Part shown: positions 46,453 to 59,500 of the stretch, piece by piece | Layout: the number at the start of each line of letters is the position of its first letter | Numbering within the stretch: position 1 is the first letter of the stretch | Assembly: GCA_022316685.1 (NCBI GenBank) | Contig: JAKJHU010000567.1 | Span: 62,001-126,000 of the forward strand | DNA from: Progne subis subis | Lineage: Eukaryota > Chordata > Aves > Passeriformes > Hirundinidae | Length of the DNA: 64,000 nt | Direction: 5' to 3' | Position numbers and translations under genes: made by a program | Notes under the pieces: model-generated | Seen by the model: only the letters and a program-made list of their open reading frames with translations | Databases searched by the model: none | What the model was told of the DNA's origin: nothing

Positions 46453-46486
<34 letters not shown>
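46375..46486. repeat. A/C-only tract of about 110 bp
   Basis: AAAC and AACC units and A runs, with no G or T after the first few bases. Confidence 0.95.
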
Positions 46487-46488
<2 letters not shown>

Positions 46489-46916
46489 GGATCGAGACTG
46501 TGTTTTCCCTATGCAATATTTTACATATTTGCTGTTCCCCTTTGGTTACTTGACAGGAATCAGTAAGTTTTTAAATTAATCGTATTCATTTAGAATTAAT
46601 TTAATTTAATTCATAATAGAAATATGCTATGTGCCTTCCACAATGCAGCCAGTAGGGTGCATTGACTGTTTGATATTTTATTTTCAAAAACTGTAAATAA
46701 CTGAATATTTGTTTCTGACTTACTGCTTAAGTACCCTCTGAATAAGAAAATTTATCAGGCAGTACATTCAGTTATGGTAAGAATTATGGAAAAATGCAGT
46801 ATAGTTTCTTGAAAATTTCTTTCAAATTGTTCACGGATGGATTTTGATATTAGATTTGGAATTCCTATCTATTGATGAATAACTATTTTGGTAGTGTAAT
46901 AATTGAAATTATTTTT

Positions 46917-46991
46917 GTGGTGGGTTGTGGTGGGATTTTTTGGTTGGTTTGTTTGTTTAGGGTTTTTTTTGTTGGTTTGGTTTTTTTGTTT

Positions 46992-47038
<47 letters not shown>

Positions 47039-47056
47039 TTGGTTGGTTGGTTTTTG
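46917..47056. repeat. T/G tract with T44 run
   Basis: GGTTGGTTTG-type units surround a run of 44 T at 46994-47037, ending in GGTTGGTTGGTT. Nearly T and G only. Confidence 0.92.
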
Positions 47057-50000
47057 ACTCTTGATTATTTGCTGTAATGATTATCATAGATTCTTTCTAA
47101 TTTTTAATGGATGCCTGCAATAAATTCAATCAACAGTGGTTACTATTTCATATGTTTTCCCTGAGTAAAGTAAAGAAACCTTTCAGTATTTATCGTGGTT
47201 TTGTCTGAGGGAATATTTGCACTGTCCTCAAGTCATCTCATATTTTTTCAATTTATCAAGCATTCAGAATTTGTTGGCTTTTGTTTTCTGCTTTCTCTAG
47301 GTCTCAGTTTTGGGGAATTTGATTTATTTAGATCCTCTTTGGGTTTCAGCATTGTTTTAAAATGCAGACACCAGTATTTATGCAATTTCAAATATCCATC
47401 CCCTTAGTGCCATGTAGAAAAGTAATTCCACCACCTCAACTACTTGTCACTAATCTGCTGTGGATGTATCTGAGGATGTTTGTTTTCTCTTTCCTAGTCA
47501 CAGAATCACATTGGACACTTATGGTGAGCTGCTCCTCTGCTTGGGTTTCTTCAGATGAAAATGATTCAGAAGACCTTTATTTTAGCTTTGAAGGTATTCA
47601 GCAGTGTTAATATGACTTGTTTTGATGGAACCAACTTAACCAGGTGAGTTGTATTACTGTGGTACTCTCATTGCCTTTCCACTAATGTTGACATCATAAA
47701 CAGTGTTTTGTATTTACAGGGAGTATGCGTTGATGAGATCTATTTTTAACTCTTGCTGAACTACATAATACAAATATTTTCACGTTTTCATAATGAAATT
47801 TTGTGACGGTGACAAAATATACTTGAGTCTCCACATCTTCCTCTCAGTTATTTTTGATGATCAGTGTGATTTGTCCTAAGAGCCACACCAGGTAAGAATT
47901 ACAGGAGGAGTGGAAAAGCTCTGATGACTGCAACTGACTTTGGTACAGATTGGCATAAAAAAGGTGCAAAATGCTGCTGGATCCTGGGCCAGTGGGGCAA
48001 ACCTAAGGCTGCAATCAGCTTCAGTGTGGATCCCCCTCCAGCAGGGATGCCTGCAGGGTACATCTAGCCCGAAGGAAGGGGATATTCACTTTTGGATGGG
48101 TGAGTAAAAGCAGTAATGGTCACATACGGAGATAAAATCCTAAAGTAGCTGCATAAGTGCATTGTTGCTTTGTAACTATGCATTCGGTAAGGCCAAAGCC
48201 TGTAAACCTATATGTTTCTGAGCTTGCTAATATTACAACCCTTTAAACCTGCTTATATTATATACCATATTGACAAAAGTTGTATCTTAATTGATACAGA
48301 ATTTCCTCACTTAGAAATTTCTACAGTGGATGTATTCTATATTGGTACATTGTTACCTACAGCTACAGCTGAAAAAGCTTTCTCTGGAAAACTGTCCTTT
48401 GATGTCATTCCACTGAGTGGGAAAGTGCCCTCATACTGGCCTCAGTACCCCTGCAATCCTGTCAGCTCTGCAGCTGACTCTTCCATGCCTCTACTGTTCT
48501 TACCATGTCAACAGAGGCCTATAGGCAAGGAAGGGTGTTCTCTGAAATATCCTAGCATTACTTTTATCCTTTCTTTTAAGCTGCTTTTGGCTGGAATAGT
48601 GATATATGCTGAGCAGCCTTTTATCAAAGGAGAAGGAATAGTAGAAGGGAGTGGGAGCAGGACCTGGGAGGCTGTCTCATGGTAAACTGTCTGATTCAGA
48701 GTAATGAAAAATCTTTGATATAGAAATAGGTGTGACATCTCCAGCGTGCTATATTGACAAATATTTGAACTCTGTGTTTAATGTGCATTCAATTTTCACA
48801 TATATAAGGACATGGGAATGTAAATGAAACTGATGGATTAATGCTCTCTGCTTGTGATATTAGTAATAATATTGTAGTTGTAAACATCTTACTATGTTTG
48901 CTTTCAAATTTTCAATATAAAATTGATGACAACAAAAATATATATAGCTATTTGTAATCTCAAATACTTATCGGTATACTGCTTAAAAAATGGGTTTTTT
49001 TCATACAAAACATGTTTATTTCAATTTTACCTCTGTTGTTTTTAGGTAAGTATGGTGTATTTTAACACATATGAAAGTACTTGTAAAATAAATCATCCCA
49101 TTCAATTTTTTAAAGCACTTAACATATGATTACAAATATTCAGTTTATATCAAATTCGAGAATGATCTAGTAGAAAGAGACTCTTTGAAGGGAGCATTTT
49201 CATGAATTTTAAAATAGATTCCTCTTACATTGTTTTCTTCCAACTTCTTTCTTTCTGTTTGATTCAGCTTCTATACGGGACAGCAAAACATGTCGGAAAC
49301 CTTTAAGTTCTTTCAGAGAGTATCAGGCATAGGAATGCAAATGCATTACTAGTAATCTTTATCAGGAGAGACAGTAACATAGCCCACATGGCATCAGTAA
49401 AGTGTTTACAAGATATTAATATGTCTACAGTGACAAGTTGTGTTCAGTGGGAAGCAACAAGGAGTTTGTTTTATTAGTTTTCCTCCTCCCTCAGGTAATA
49501 AATCTTAAAAGCTTCAATATTGATTCAATGAAATGAATGGTTGAATCGTTCTGGAGAGGGTCTGACAAGTGGACAAATGCTTCCATGGTTACATTGAGCT
49601 ATGTGGTATGGTTACTGAGCTTTGCTAGTTTCCTCCCTCTGCCACTGAAGTAAAATAACAAGCCACAGGGAAGCACCACACATGGTGAGCTTAAACTGGA
49701 AACAACTTAAAAAGATCAAGTCAGATGATCTTATACAGATTTTAACAATATGGCGTTTATTATTTCGTACTCTCTGCCCTAAACATGCATTTCAATAGTT
49801 TCTCCTTCATATATCACTTTCCCATGTAATGTTTTATTTCTTGTCTGAACAACCTCTCTTTTCGATTTGGAATACCATAAATTAAAAGACCATGTGAAAA
49901 TGTGTTTCATAGCACTGTTACATGACTTACGTTTTTGTAGGAATATTTATATATTAAATGGTGTGTCTGCATCAATGTGGGCATCTGCAATACCTAGACA

Positions 50001-52639
50001 ACAAATAACAGATCATGTTTAGAACTTTCGTAAGTAGTTACTTTATGAGGCTTTGCAATATAAACATAATTAAGTGGTTTTATTTTTAATCTGCTTGCAA
50101 TTGAGTTACTCAAATTTTAGGTGTCACAGGGAATAAATTATTAAAAATGCATAACATTTTTGAAAAAAGCAATACATAACAATGACATACAACTATTTCA
50201 TTAGAAATAACATTAAAAATGTTGCAGATCAAGCATTATATTAGTAGAAAGAAATCCTGACTGTCTTCAAAGCACAAAGTGTAAATGAAACAAAAAACAG
50301 ATGTATTGACAATAGTTACATTTTTTCCCTTAGAGACCAACTCCAAAATAAGCACATTTTCCTCTGTATTAGCATTGTTCTGTTGTTTTCTCCTGTGTGT
50401 GCTTGACAGTCCTCAGACACAGCATCTCAGCATCAGAATGCTAAATTGCTTCAGTGCCTCTTTCTAGAGTCAAGGATGAATGCCAGGACTCCACACAGCC
50501 AGGAAAATAAGTTCATAAACACGGAAGATAGTGACTTCTGGGACAAAAATCTTGGTCTTAAAGCTTTCCATGGAAAGTTTGTATTTGTTATAGGTACTTA
50601 ATTTCACAGTTACTCAAGTAATTTGTCTTTGATCTTGAGGGGGATGAGTTTATCAATTAGAAAAAATTTCAATGTTTCACTTAAAAAAAGAAGAGTCAAT
50701 TCTTAAGTTGAAAAACATAGGGGATTTTGTGTCTCCAAGTAGTTTCCAAACAGAATGCCAAGTTATGAGTTGGGAAAGCAAATTAAGTTGTATGCAGCAT
50801 CTGGAATCCTCTTGCTTTTATCTTTAAAGAGTCTTTGAGGACTTTGAAATTAAGAGCAAATTAGATGCAAGAGATTATGGAGAGGTTTTAATATATATAT
50901 TACATCTTACCTTCAGAAAAATGGGCTTTTGGTAACCATTCTATTTGAGTTTACAGTCCAGTGCTTGGCATGCTCAGAAGTTGGGTGTTTTGATGGATAT
51001 TTTATGAGAAAACAACTTATTTGCCTGATAGGTTCTGCATTGTCAGTGACATGCTACAAATGAAGAGCTGAACACACCTGAAGAAACAAGACTTCATTTA
51101 GCAACAGTAACTGCAAAATAGTAGCAGCAGGCAGCTCTTGACAAATTCTTATATAGCTGTTTCTCCCTGTGGCACACGAGCCAGTAAAAATACACTGTGG
51201 TTTGAAATGAGCTATGTAACATTGCAAGACCAAACCAACCCTTCACAGATGACATTGTCCTTGCATCATTAGAGTGACACAAAATGACCTAAATTGTATC
51301 AAAATGGCATGATGGAGCTTGATCACCCAAATCTAAGATGCACTAAGTTGAAACAAAGCAGTCATTTTTTCATAAATTGTTTATTTTTAGTTCAGTTTAA
51401 TGTATTTAAATTAATATTTTTAAAAAGCAATGTCACTTTTTGTGGAAGTCTTGTCAAATGTGAGTTCATTAATCAAAAATTATGATTATATGAATAGTGT
51501 TTCTACTGTAATGTCTGTTAAAATATAGCAGCCTTTAATGAGGAGATGCTAGGAACCATTTACTTTTTCCTAATAATAGGAATAATTCAATTTTTGTTAA
51601 AAGTTCTTTTAAAATGTTAATATCAGCATGCGTTAGCTGCATGCAAGTAAGGAGCTCTACCATAAAAAGTAACCTTTACGAAGTTGATCATTGGAAGCAT
51701 ATACAAATTAGTGTTTGTCCATTGAAAAAGAGCACAATGGGCTTGGAAGTTCTCATTTTTCAGTTTCTTAAATCCTGGACATTTTTACAAAATAGAAGAT
51801 TGAAGTCTGATTTTACCTACATATGTCTGCAAATGAACTAGTCTGGCATAAACCGCTCAGTCAGAAGCATAATACTCAATTTTTTTCATTCCATCTTCTC
51901 AGTTTACGAGCATTGTTTGCATTTGTCTATTTTTTTCTCCTTCCTGCATATGTTTGTTTATTCATCAGGAACCTATGCAGTAAATTCAAGATTATAATAT
52001 TAAAGCATTTCCAGCCCAACAAAAGGATGTGGTAAATTTCAGTAAAAAGAGCAGTATAAGTGCTTGACATTAGGTGACTTTTGGCAGTGGTTGTGCATTT
52101 CTCTGGCAGGGGTGGCTGGATAGGAGTCTCCAGAGAGTGCAGGTGGAACAACCAAAAAGTTGTTCAGAAACCTAATTTCACATTTTGAAGAAGAGACAAC
52201 CCAACTGTGATCCTAAGCTGCTATGGGATAGCAGCTCAGAAACCTGCTAGTACAGACTAGTCAGGCTGTGAGATAAATGCACCCCTTTGGTATAAGTTTT
52301 GTTCAGTTCTGCCCTCTTTTGAGGCCTGACTTAGCGTAGAAGACTATGCTACTAAAGTAATGTTCTATACTCCTGGCTGCTGTTTCTTTCAATTCTTCCA
52401 GTTGGATGTGGTCCCCAGTGTGAATCACACTAAATAATAAGAGAGAAAAGGCGAATGCAACCTAGATGTAGTAAAACAAACAAACATCTGTACAGAATCA
52501 AAAATCAAGCTACAGCCGCACATGCACAGGGAAGGATATTAGTGCTTGTGGCCGTCTCTATCCTGCTTTGTCTTGCAAAAATGCAAAAATGATCAGCATC
52601 ATGGACCATCATTCAAAGAAAATCCACTCAAAAAAGCCC

Positions 52640-52803
52640 CCCCCCAACCAAAACAGAAAACAGAAGAAAAAAACAAAACAACCAACCAACCAAAAAACCA
52701 ACCAACCCACAAAACAAAAACAAAACAAATCAAACAATAATCCTAACAAACAAACATAAAACAAAAAACAAACAAACAACCACAAAAAAACAAACCAAAA
52801 CAA
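52640..52803. repeat. A/C-rich tract of about 160 bp
   Basis: AAAC, CCAA and A runs, preceded by a C9 run near 52637-52645. A few G and T bases interrupt. Gives spurious Lys/Asn/Gln-rich ORFs. Confidence 0.92.
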
Positions 52804-54548
52804 CCAACAGCTGACTACCAAGACCAAGTGAATTTCTTGTAGGAAAATATTTTATATCTTGTGATTGGTCTATGAAGAAAGGAGCAAGATCAGCTTTAGT
52901 GTCTGCCTATAGCTGGTGGATGTTAACTATTTTTGAAGTGCATCATATTGGAGAGATTGATTTGTACGTAAGAGGCAAAAATAACTTGTCTGTTATATCA
53001 TGACTAAGCATTGATCTATGAAAGAGCTATGCACATGCTTATTGTTCCTCATTCTGAGTAGCTGAGCCTGCTTCAGCTAAAGCACCAGAAAAGGTGATAG
53101 ATAAATACCTAGATACCTTTGCAGGACCAAAATTTTTTGAATCTCTTTTTTTGATACTTGCGTCCAAATAAGTGCTTAGCCCAGAATTCTGAACTTTGGA
53201 TGTTGCAAGTGAAAACAAAGGTGAATTTTAGTGGCATTTATGAATAGATATTTTATTATAGCATTTAATTTTGATTTCTGATATTTGTAGATTAATATTT
53301 CAGTACCTCTTACTGAAAATCAAATGTACTAATGTAACACAAAAATTTTCCTTAATAGAAACAAAAATGTGAAGAAAATAGACATGCCTGAAAAACCTTT
53401 GTTAGGTTTTTTTTCCTCTTGCTCCTTTAAGTCAAGTGTTCTTTCTCAAGGATTTGTTTCTTCTTCTAACTCCCTCTTCTGTGGTCTTTTCTTTCGTAAG
53501 ATGGCAATGAAGGGAAAAGGTTTCAAAACAAACAAACAAACGGGAGTCCATTGTTTCTGGTGCTCTTAGTATTTGTTTACTTGCAGGAGAGCCATTTTTT
53601 GCTTAGAGAGTTTTAATGATTTCAAAACAAAAGATATCCAAACAAACAAAGAAGTGAGGGGTGTGCTTAATACACCTTATTTACTGTTTTTATTGAAAAG
53701 AGAAGCTAAGGCTGACCTGGAGGCATAGTTCTGTGCAGTGCCAGATCTGTTTTAAGTCCAATACCTGTCCTGATTGTTTGTCTCTGACATTTGTAAGGGT
53801 TGGGAATGCAATGTGGGCTGCATGCTGACTTGTTAAAAGTGTATGTGGAGTGTCTGATATAAATCATAATCAGCCTTCCAGCTGCTTGACGACCATCACT
53901 GATAAAATCCTATGGGAGCTTCCTCTCATCCTCAAGTGTAACAAAAGGAAGCACAAATCCCTCGAGTGGTATGATGAAAATGAAGAAACGTAATCAGGAA
54001 ATCCTCATGGTTTGAGAGGAAACATGAAGTACTACGTGTTGAGTCATAGAGCACAGCAAAAAGTACAGTCATTTTGGATCTGAATGTAGTTTTGTGGAAA
54101 GAGCCCATGAGAATAACCATGTGAATTACTGAGGCCAAGTCTGAGTTCTCACTCTTCCTTAGTTTTCTAGCTCAGTAATTAGCAATGATTAATGTGCTCA
54201 AGTCTTCTGTAATTGAGAACTAATGACTGCCAAAGCAGCCCCTCTGATAGCTGGTGGGAGGTGAGCTTTGTACAGAAACTGGATGAAAAGAGGAAAACAT
54301 AAAGTATAAGCTGAAACAAGTAGAATAAAAGATAAAAATAATCTTAATATAAATATAAAAGATAAAAATATTCTTTTGGCCAGTTGATTTAAATAGGAAA
54401 AACAATATGGTATCTACATTTTGAAGCTGAAATATAATAAAAGTATGGTATTGAGAAACATGCTATTTATCTCTCATGCTTATACATTAAATTGTGCCTG
54501 ATGCCAAATTCTGCACTAATAGTAATGCCCTTTAACGGAATGCTTCTT

Positions 54549-54549
<1 letters not shown>

Positions 54550-54602
<53 letters not shown>

Positions 54603-54655
54603 TGTTGGTTTTTTTTGTTTGTTTGTTGGTTTTTTTTTTCTTTTCTTTTCTTTTT
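54550..54655. repeat. T52 homopolymer and T/G tail
   Basis: Fifty-two consecutive T bases (54550-54601) followed by T/G units and then TTTTC units. The longest homopolymer in the window. Confidence 0.93.
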
Positions 54656-55839
54656 GACAGATAAAATGGTGCTGGTGCATGTGGATTATGCATAATAAAG
54701 TATTGATCAAAAATATGTTCACATATAAAACCAGGTGAACTAGTGCAAAAAGTGATTAAACATATAAAACAGTGTCTTGGTGTCTTGTCTTATCAAACAG
54801 AACAACCTGAATTCCTTCTACAAGCATAGTTGTTTAGATGAAAAAAATACACTTGAGTTTTTTTAAAAAAGAGAATTTTTATAATGCTTGGTGAATCATC
54901 CAAATATTTCCTCCACTCCTACACTCTTAAGAACTGGACTTTGTTCTGATTATTAATGTCTACTTTTCCATATGCATATTAGATTATTTATGCCTTTATC
55001 AGTTATACTGCAAATTTTTATTTGCCAACATTGATTTTCTCTGTAGCTATATACAGAGTATATAGAGAGATTCTTCTTACCTAACAAAGCTAGGTAGTAG
55101 TCTGAAGTTACTATTTGGACCCTCTCTTTGTTCAGAGGAGGGAAATAACCACCTCTTAGAAGCAGTTTATCCTGTTCTGCTGTGAGTCCACACTAGAGTG
55201 GATGGCTTGTTAGGTGGAATGCTTCTACATTAAAACATCATTTTTTATAAGCAAAATGCTTCTTAGTAAAATGCCTATTACTAAGTAATTTTTCTAACCT
55301 TTCATCATTCTCTAGCATCTTCTTTGCCTTTCCATGTTTGTTTACATTATTCCCAAATCATCATAACTCAGTACAAATTGATGTAGTGACCAGGCTAATG
55401 TCATCAGAAGGCAAAGAGTGTTCTAGATTGTGTGTTGGTTTTGTCTGAATACTTCTGTGCTGTATTTATTCCTTCTATCCTTTATTGGATAAGAAGAAAT
55501 TTTAATACTTATTTGCTATTAAGTGGGAGAATTTCGAGGGCCAACACTGACAAGATCTGAGCATTGTCTTTGTGTCTTTCTTGTTGCTCAGGATTTGGTT
55601 GGGATGGTAGTGACAGTTAAATGTGAATTTGATATTAGCTAGAGTCTGGAATGCTTCATCTAGGATTGGAAATTGCTTCTTTAACAGAGAATTGTTTCTC
55701 CGTACAGAGCACCAAATAACTGTGAATTAACATGAGCTGAATGTTCGGGTGCCACCAAGGACATCCAAAATCTGTCATAATCCGATAATAAAACCTGTCA
55801 ATTTTGCAGTGCAGAGTAGTACAACAGTGCAGTCCAGGC

Positions 55840-56545
55840 TCAGTGGAAGACCTGCCAAGGCGCTGGCGGGAGGGGCTGGCTTTATCTCTACTCCGGCAGT
55901 GTAGCGGCAACTGCTCGGCTTTGAAAAAATTTTGTCCTCTCCCATCCCACCCCCTTTTATCTCCACAGTAGTGGGAAGGCAGCAGCAGTCAGGAGAGGGA
56001 GGAGAGTGCTGGACGCTGCGCAGAACAGAGGGAGGAGTAGGAGACGGGAATGCATAATGCGTGAGTGACAGAGGGCGTGCAGGCGGCTGGCGGAGTCCAG
56101 AGGACGCGGATGTTCCTGTCCCAGGGTCCAGGTGCGTTTGTTGTCCCTCTCTCTGAGGCAGGAGTTGCTTTGGAAGCATCCTGTATCAGCGGCAGAGATG
56201 TTCCCCGTCCAGCCCAATGTTCTGCAGACAGCACCTGTTGAGGCAGGGACGGGCTTTAGCAGCGGCAGACACTGAGCCTGCATCCATGAAGGGCTGCTGC
56301 AGGGTGACAGTCTGCTAAGGTTTCTGTTGTTCCAGCAGCTTCTCTTTCTACTCGGTAAAGCCGGGCAGGTGGAGACAGTTGTCTTTCCAGTGGAAAATCC
56401 CGTTGTCAAGGGACGCTATCAGGATGCAGCTCAGTCTGAAGCCGACAATTTTTGACTCTCAAAAAAGAACAAAACGTTGGCATTTTAAATTAGGTGGAAA
56501 TAGAAGGGGAGGAGCTGCCTATGCACTGTATTTTAAAGGAGAGTG
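55840..56545. promoter_or_regulatory. GC-rich patch, candidate ADGRV1 promoter or 5' exon
   Basis: A local rise in GC and CpG in otherwise AT-rich DNA, about 14 kb beyond LYSMD3. In human the next gene in this direction is ADGRV1 on the plus strand. A perfect GTGAGT donor lies at 56543-56548 on plus. The only linked short frame, starting ATG at 56423, has 40 codons and no signal peptide, so a coding first exon is not shown. The 134- and 150-codon minus-strand ORFs here show no domain. The assignment rests on position only. Confidence 0.35.
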
Positions 56546-59500
56546 AGTTGAAAGTAAAAATTAATTTTTCAAATCACTAATAAGGAATGAGTTTTAAACA
56601 ATAATTATTATATGACATGTAAGTGATCACAATTAGAAATACTGCTTCTGCTTCTTGCTTTTGATGTGTTGATTTTATATAAGACATTGCATAATTCATT
56701 CTTGCTAACCCAGATAAAGTTAAGATCAAATATATATGGAACCGCTTGCCAAAAGTCGGTCATTGTTTTTTAATAAGTCTATAATTGTTTTATATTGCAG
56801 ATGTGAAATAACATGTGATTTTAAAAAATCTTATTCTTTATGTAGAAGCCAGAAGTGTTTTCTTTTTTTTTTTTTTTTTTCTTTATAGTACTTTACACAT
56901 GTTTTCTAGAATAGGTCTTTCAGTTAAGTATTAAGTATTTTGGGACTCTGCCATGAGGGCTGAAGGTAGAATGTGATATATTTAGTTTATCTGTCCCTTA
57001 AGCCTAGAACAAGCTTCTTCCTACTAAACAGATTTCAGGATTTCCATGTGGAAAAGAACCAGATTCCTGAGGAAATCAAATAATTTGAGGCATAATAGAT
57101 TTAGAATTAGGCAAATATTTAATAATATAGGCGCTACCACATTTCAAGGGTATACGATTTCTAATTGGTGGTTATTATTGTCATTTATGTTTTTATTAGT
57201 TTTTAAAGCACAGTTTTGTGCTTTAGTAGTTTTCTAATGCACTTGTTATTTTAATAGTTTTAGATGAAGAAATCAATGATGTTTACTAAATGTACATCTG
57301 AGCAAATGAATTAACTCTGATTATCGGAGCACATGCTTATTAGATGATTGTAAGCATAGTCTGTGTCCTGGACACATGAAAATCAATGGGTAAAAATGGT
57401 ATCTGTTTTTGTGAAGACTAGTGCTGGGCAGTTTATCTGTGCTGTCAGCATTTTTACGGTTGGAAAACAATTCTTGATGAGTTTCAAATTTTTGGTGCCA
57501 GAGAATGAGATTGATCGTCCTGCATTCAAATCTACTGTGCTATTCTTCCCTGAAAAATTGTTGTGAGCTTTATTTGAAAGAAATTTTCAGAATTGGGTCT
57601 AAATCATAGCCTGTATTAAAATCTCTACTACCCATGGAATTTTGTTATTTCAGCTCATTACTATCTTCAAGGGGTTTTTATTTGCTTTGGAATTCCTTTT
57701 AAAAAAAAGGAATGCTTAAATCTACAAATGCTTACATGAATATTTTAATTAGCCCATAAATATGATGACTGAAATTAAAGTATTGAAAAAGCTATGAAAG
57801 TATATTCCTTTAGCTGTATAACACTAAAGAAGAATACCACTACAGAGGTCTGTGAGGATCTCATTCATTGGGCAGCAATGATTTATAGCAATTTGTGAGA
57901 AAAATATTGATGACCTACAAATCACCTTTGATATTGTTACAGGGCTACCATAGTGGTTCAGTACTGTCACATGGTAACAATGAGGGGATTTTTAATAAGC
58001 ATGGTTTTTAAAGTGGCCTATAAACTTAACAGAACTTTAATTTTAGAATATTTCATTGAAAAATTGGAAAACTGTATTTTTGCATCACAATTTGAAGAAT
58101 GAGAGATGTAAAATTTGTCTCAGCTATATCTGAAGTGTTTTAGTCCAAAATGTTTTTAAAAGCATTGGAACAGTAAAATTTATGTATGATTCTTGCTATT
58201 ATTTGAGATAGGGTATCTGATGCAATTTAGCTAAATTTTATTTCTGAATAATTCCAACCTCTTCCAGGGTATTCCTGGTATTGGGTCATTTAGTTGTTCA
58301 CTAAGAAAAACAAAAATGTAGGTATGCAAAAGTAAATAAAAAGAATCTGCTGAAATTATTTGTTCATGGACTATTAGGTCTTGACCTTCTAAAAATATTA
58401 TGACATATGTAATTATTTTTAAATGTGTAATCCTCTTGATCAGCTATACTCATTTGTGGAAATTGTGCTTGCTTTTCAACTCTACAAGACTGGCCAATTA
58501 AGGTATGGCAAATTTTGTGTATACACGTGAATATAACTGTTCTTTTCCTCTGCAGAAATTAGCACACACGTGTCTAAATGCGTCTCTCAATATGTATTAT
58601 GAGTCTGGTGCTCTATAGTATCTCCATCATCAAATTGAACTTTACAAAGCCACTGCCATCAGTTGTAAGCATTGTCACACATAGTAAGCATAGTTACACA
58701 ATTTCAAGAATTACATCTGTCTAATAGGAGTTACATTACTATTTCATAAGGAGAGGGGGAAAAAAAAAAGAGATTGACAGAGGAAAACAGTATTATTTTA
58801 TTCAGGAAAAAGAAATGCTAAATCACAAATGATTTCACAAATTTCTGCAAAGTCTCACATGCTTAAGTCACTTTTTCCGTAAATAATTTCACTGGGAAAT
58901 GCTTTATGTAAATAATCACTTCCAAGATTTAGCTTACTCTATGTATGAGAACTTGAGGCAGTTTGCAGAAAGAATTTTCAAACTGTAAGTTCTGAAATAT
59001 GCCTCAAACATGAAAAAAAAAAAAAAAACTTTCACAGTTTGGCTAATGAGTTTTTTCTATTAAACTAGTTGTTGTAGTTTCTTGTACTTAATTTGTAAAT
59101 GTGAATGAAGGTTGCAGTTAAGTATGCTGGTACTTACTGAAACACAGGCATATTTGACAAATTAAGTTTATCTGGTGAAATTAAACAACAGAGAAGATTC
59201 TTTGCATGTTTACCACAGTTTTTGTGTTTGTGGATTTTTTATCAGGACAGAGGTTTCTCTAGAATGTAACAGCAATATATGTGTTTTTTTAATACCATGA
59301 ATTTTGTTTATCTAATCTTGTATCTTGTATAAACTCATTATATTAAAATAGAGTTATGTCTTTCATTTTCTGATGGCAAAGGAAACTTAGTCACTTATCC
59401 TGGACTGGTCCAATATGTTACTGCTCTGAATTGTTTCAAGCTTTGCTTCATTAAGGATTTAACATGGCCTTAATTCAGCCATCTGTTATGGGTTTGGCAG

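Larger units (their letters stand above)
46487..55839. other. Gene-poor interval, middle part
   Basis: About 9 kb of AT-rich DNA. It holds the T/G and A/C tracts listed here and a 157-codon plus-strand ORF at 48212-48685 with no recognised domain. No splice-supported exon was found. Confidence 0.5.

Noticed and set aside
48212..48685. 157-codon plus-strand ORF
   Set aside because: Longest unexplained frame in the right half, but no recognisable domain, no splice context and Leu/Ile/Ser-rich as in AT-rich noise. Not called a gene.
52546..52827. Lys/Asn/Gln-rich and Phe/Leu/Val-rich ORFs
   Set aside because: Translations of the A/C tract in both directions.
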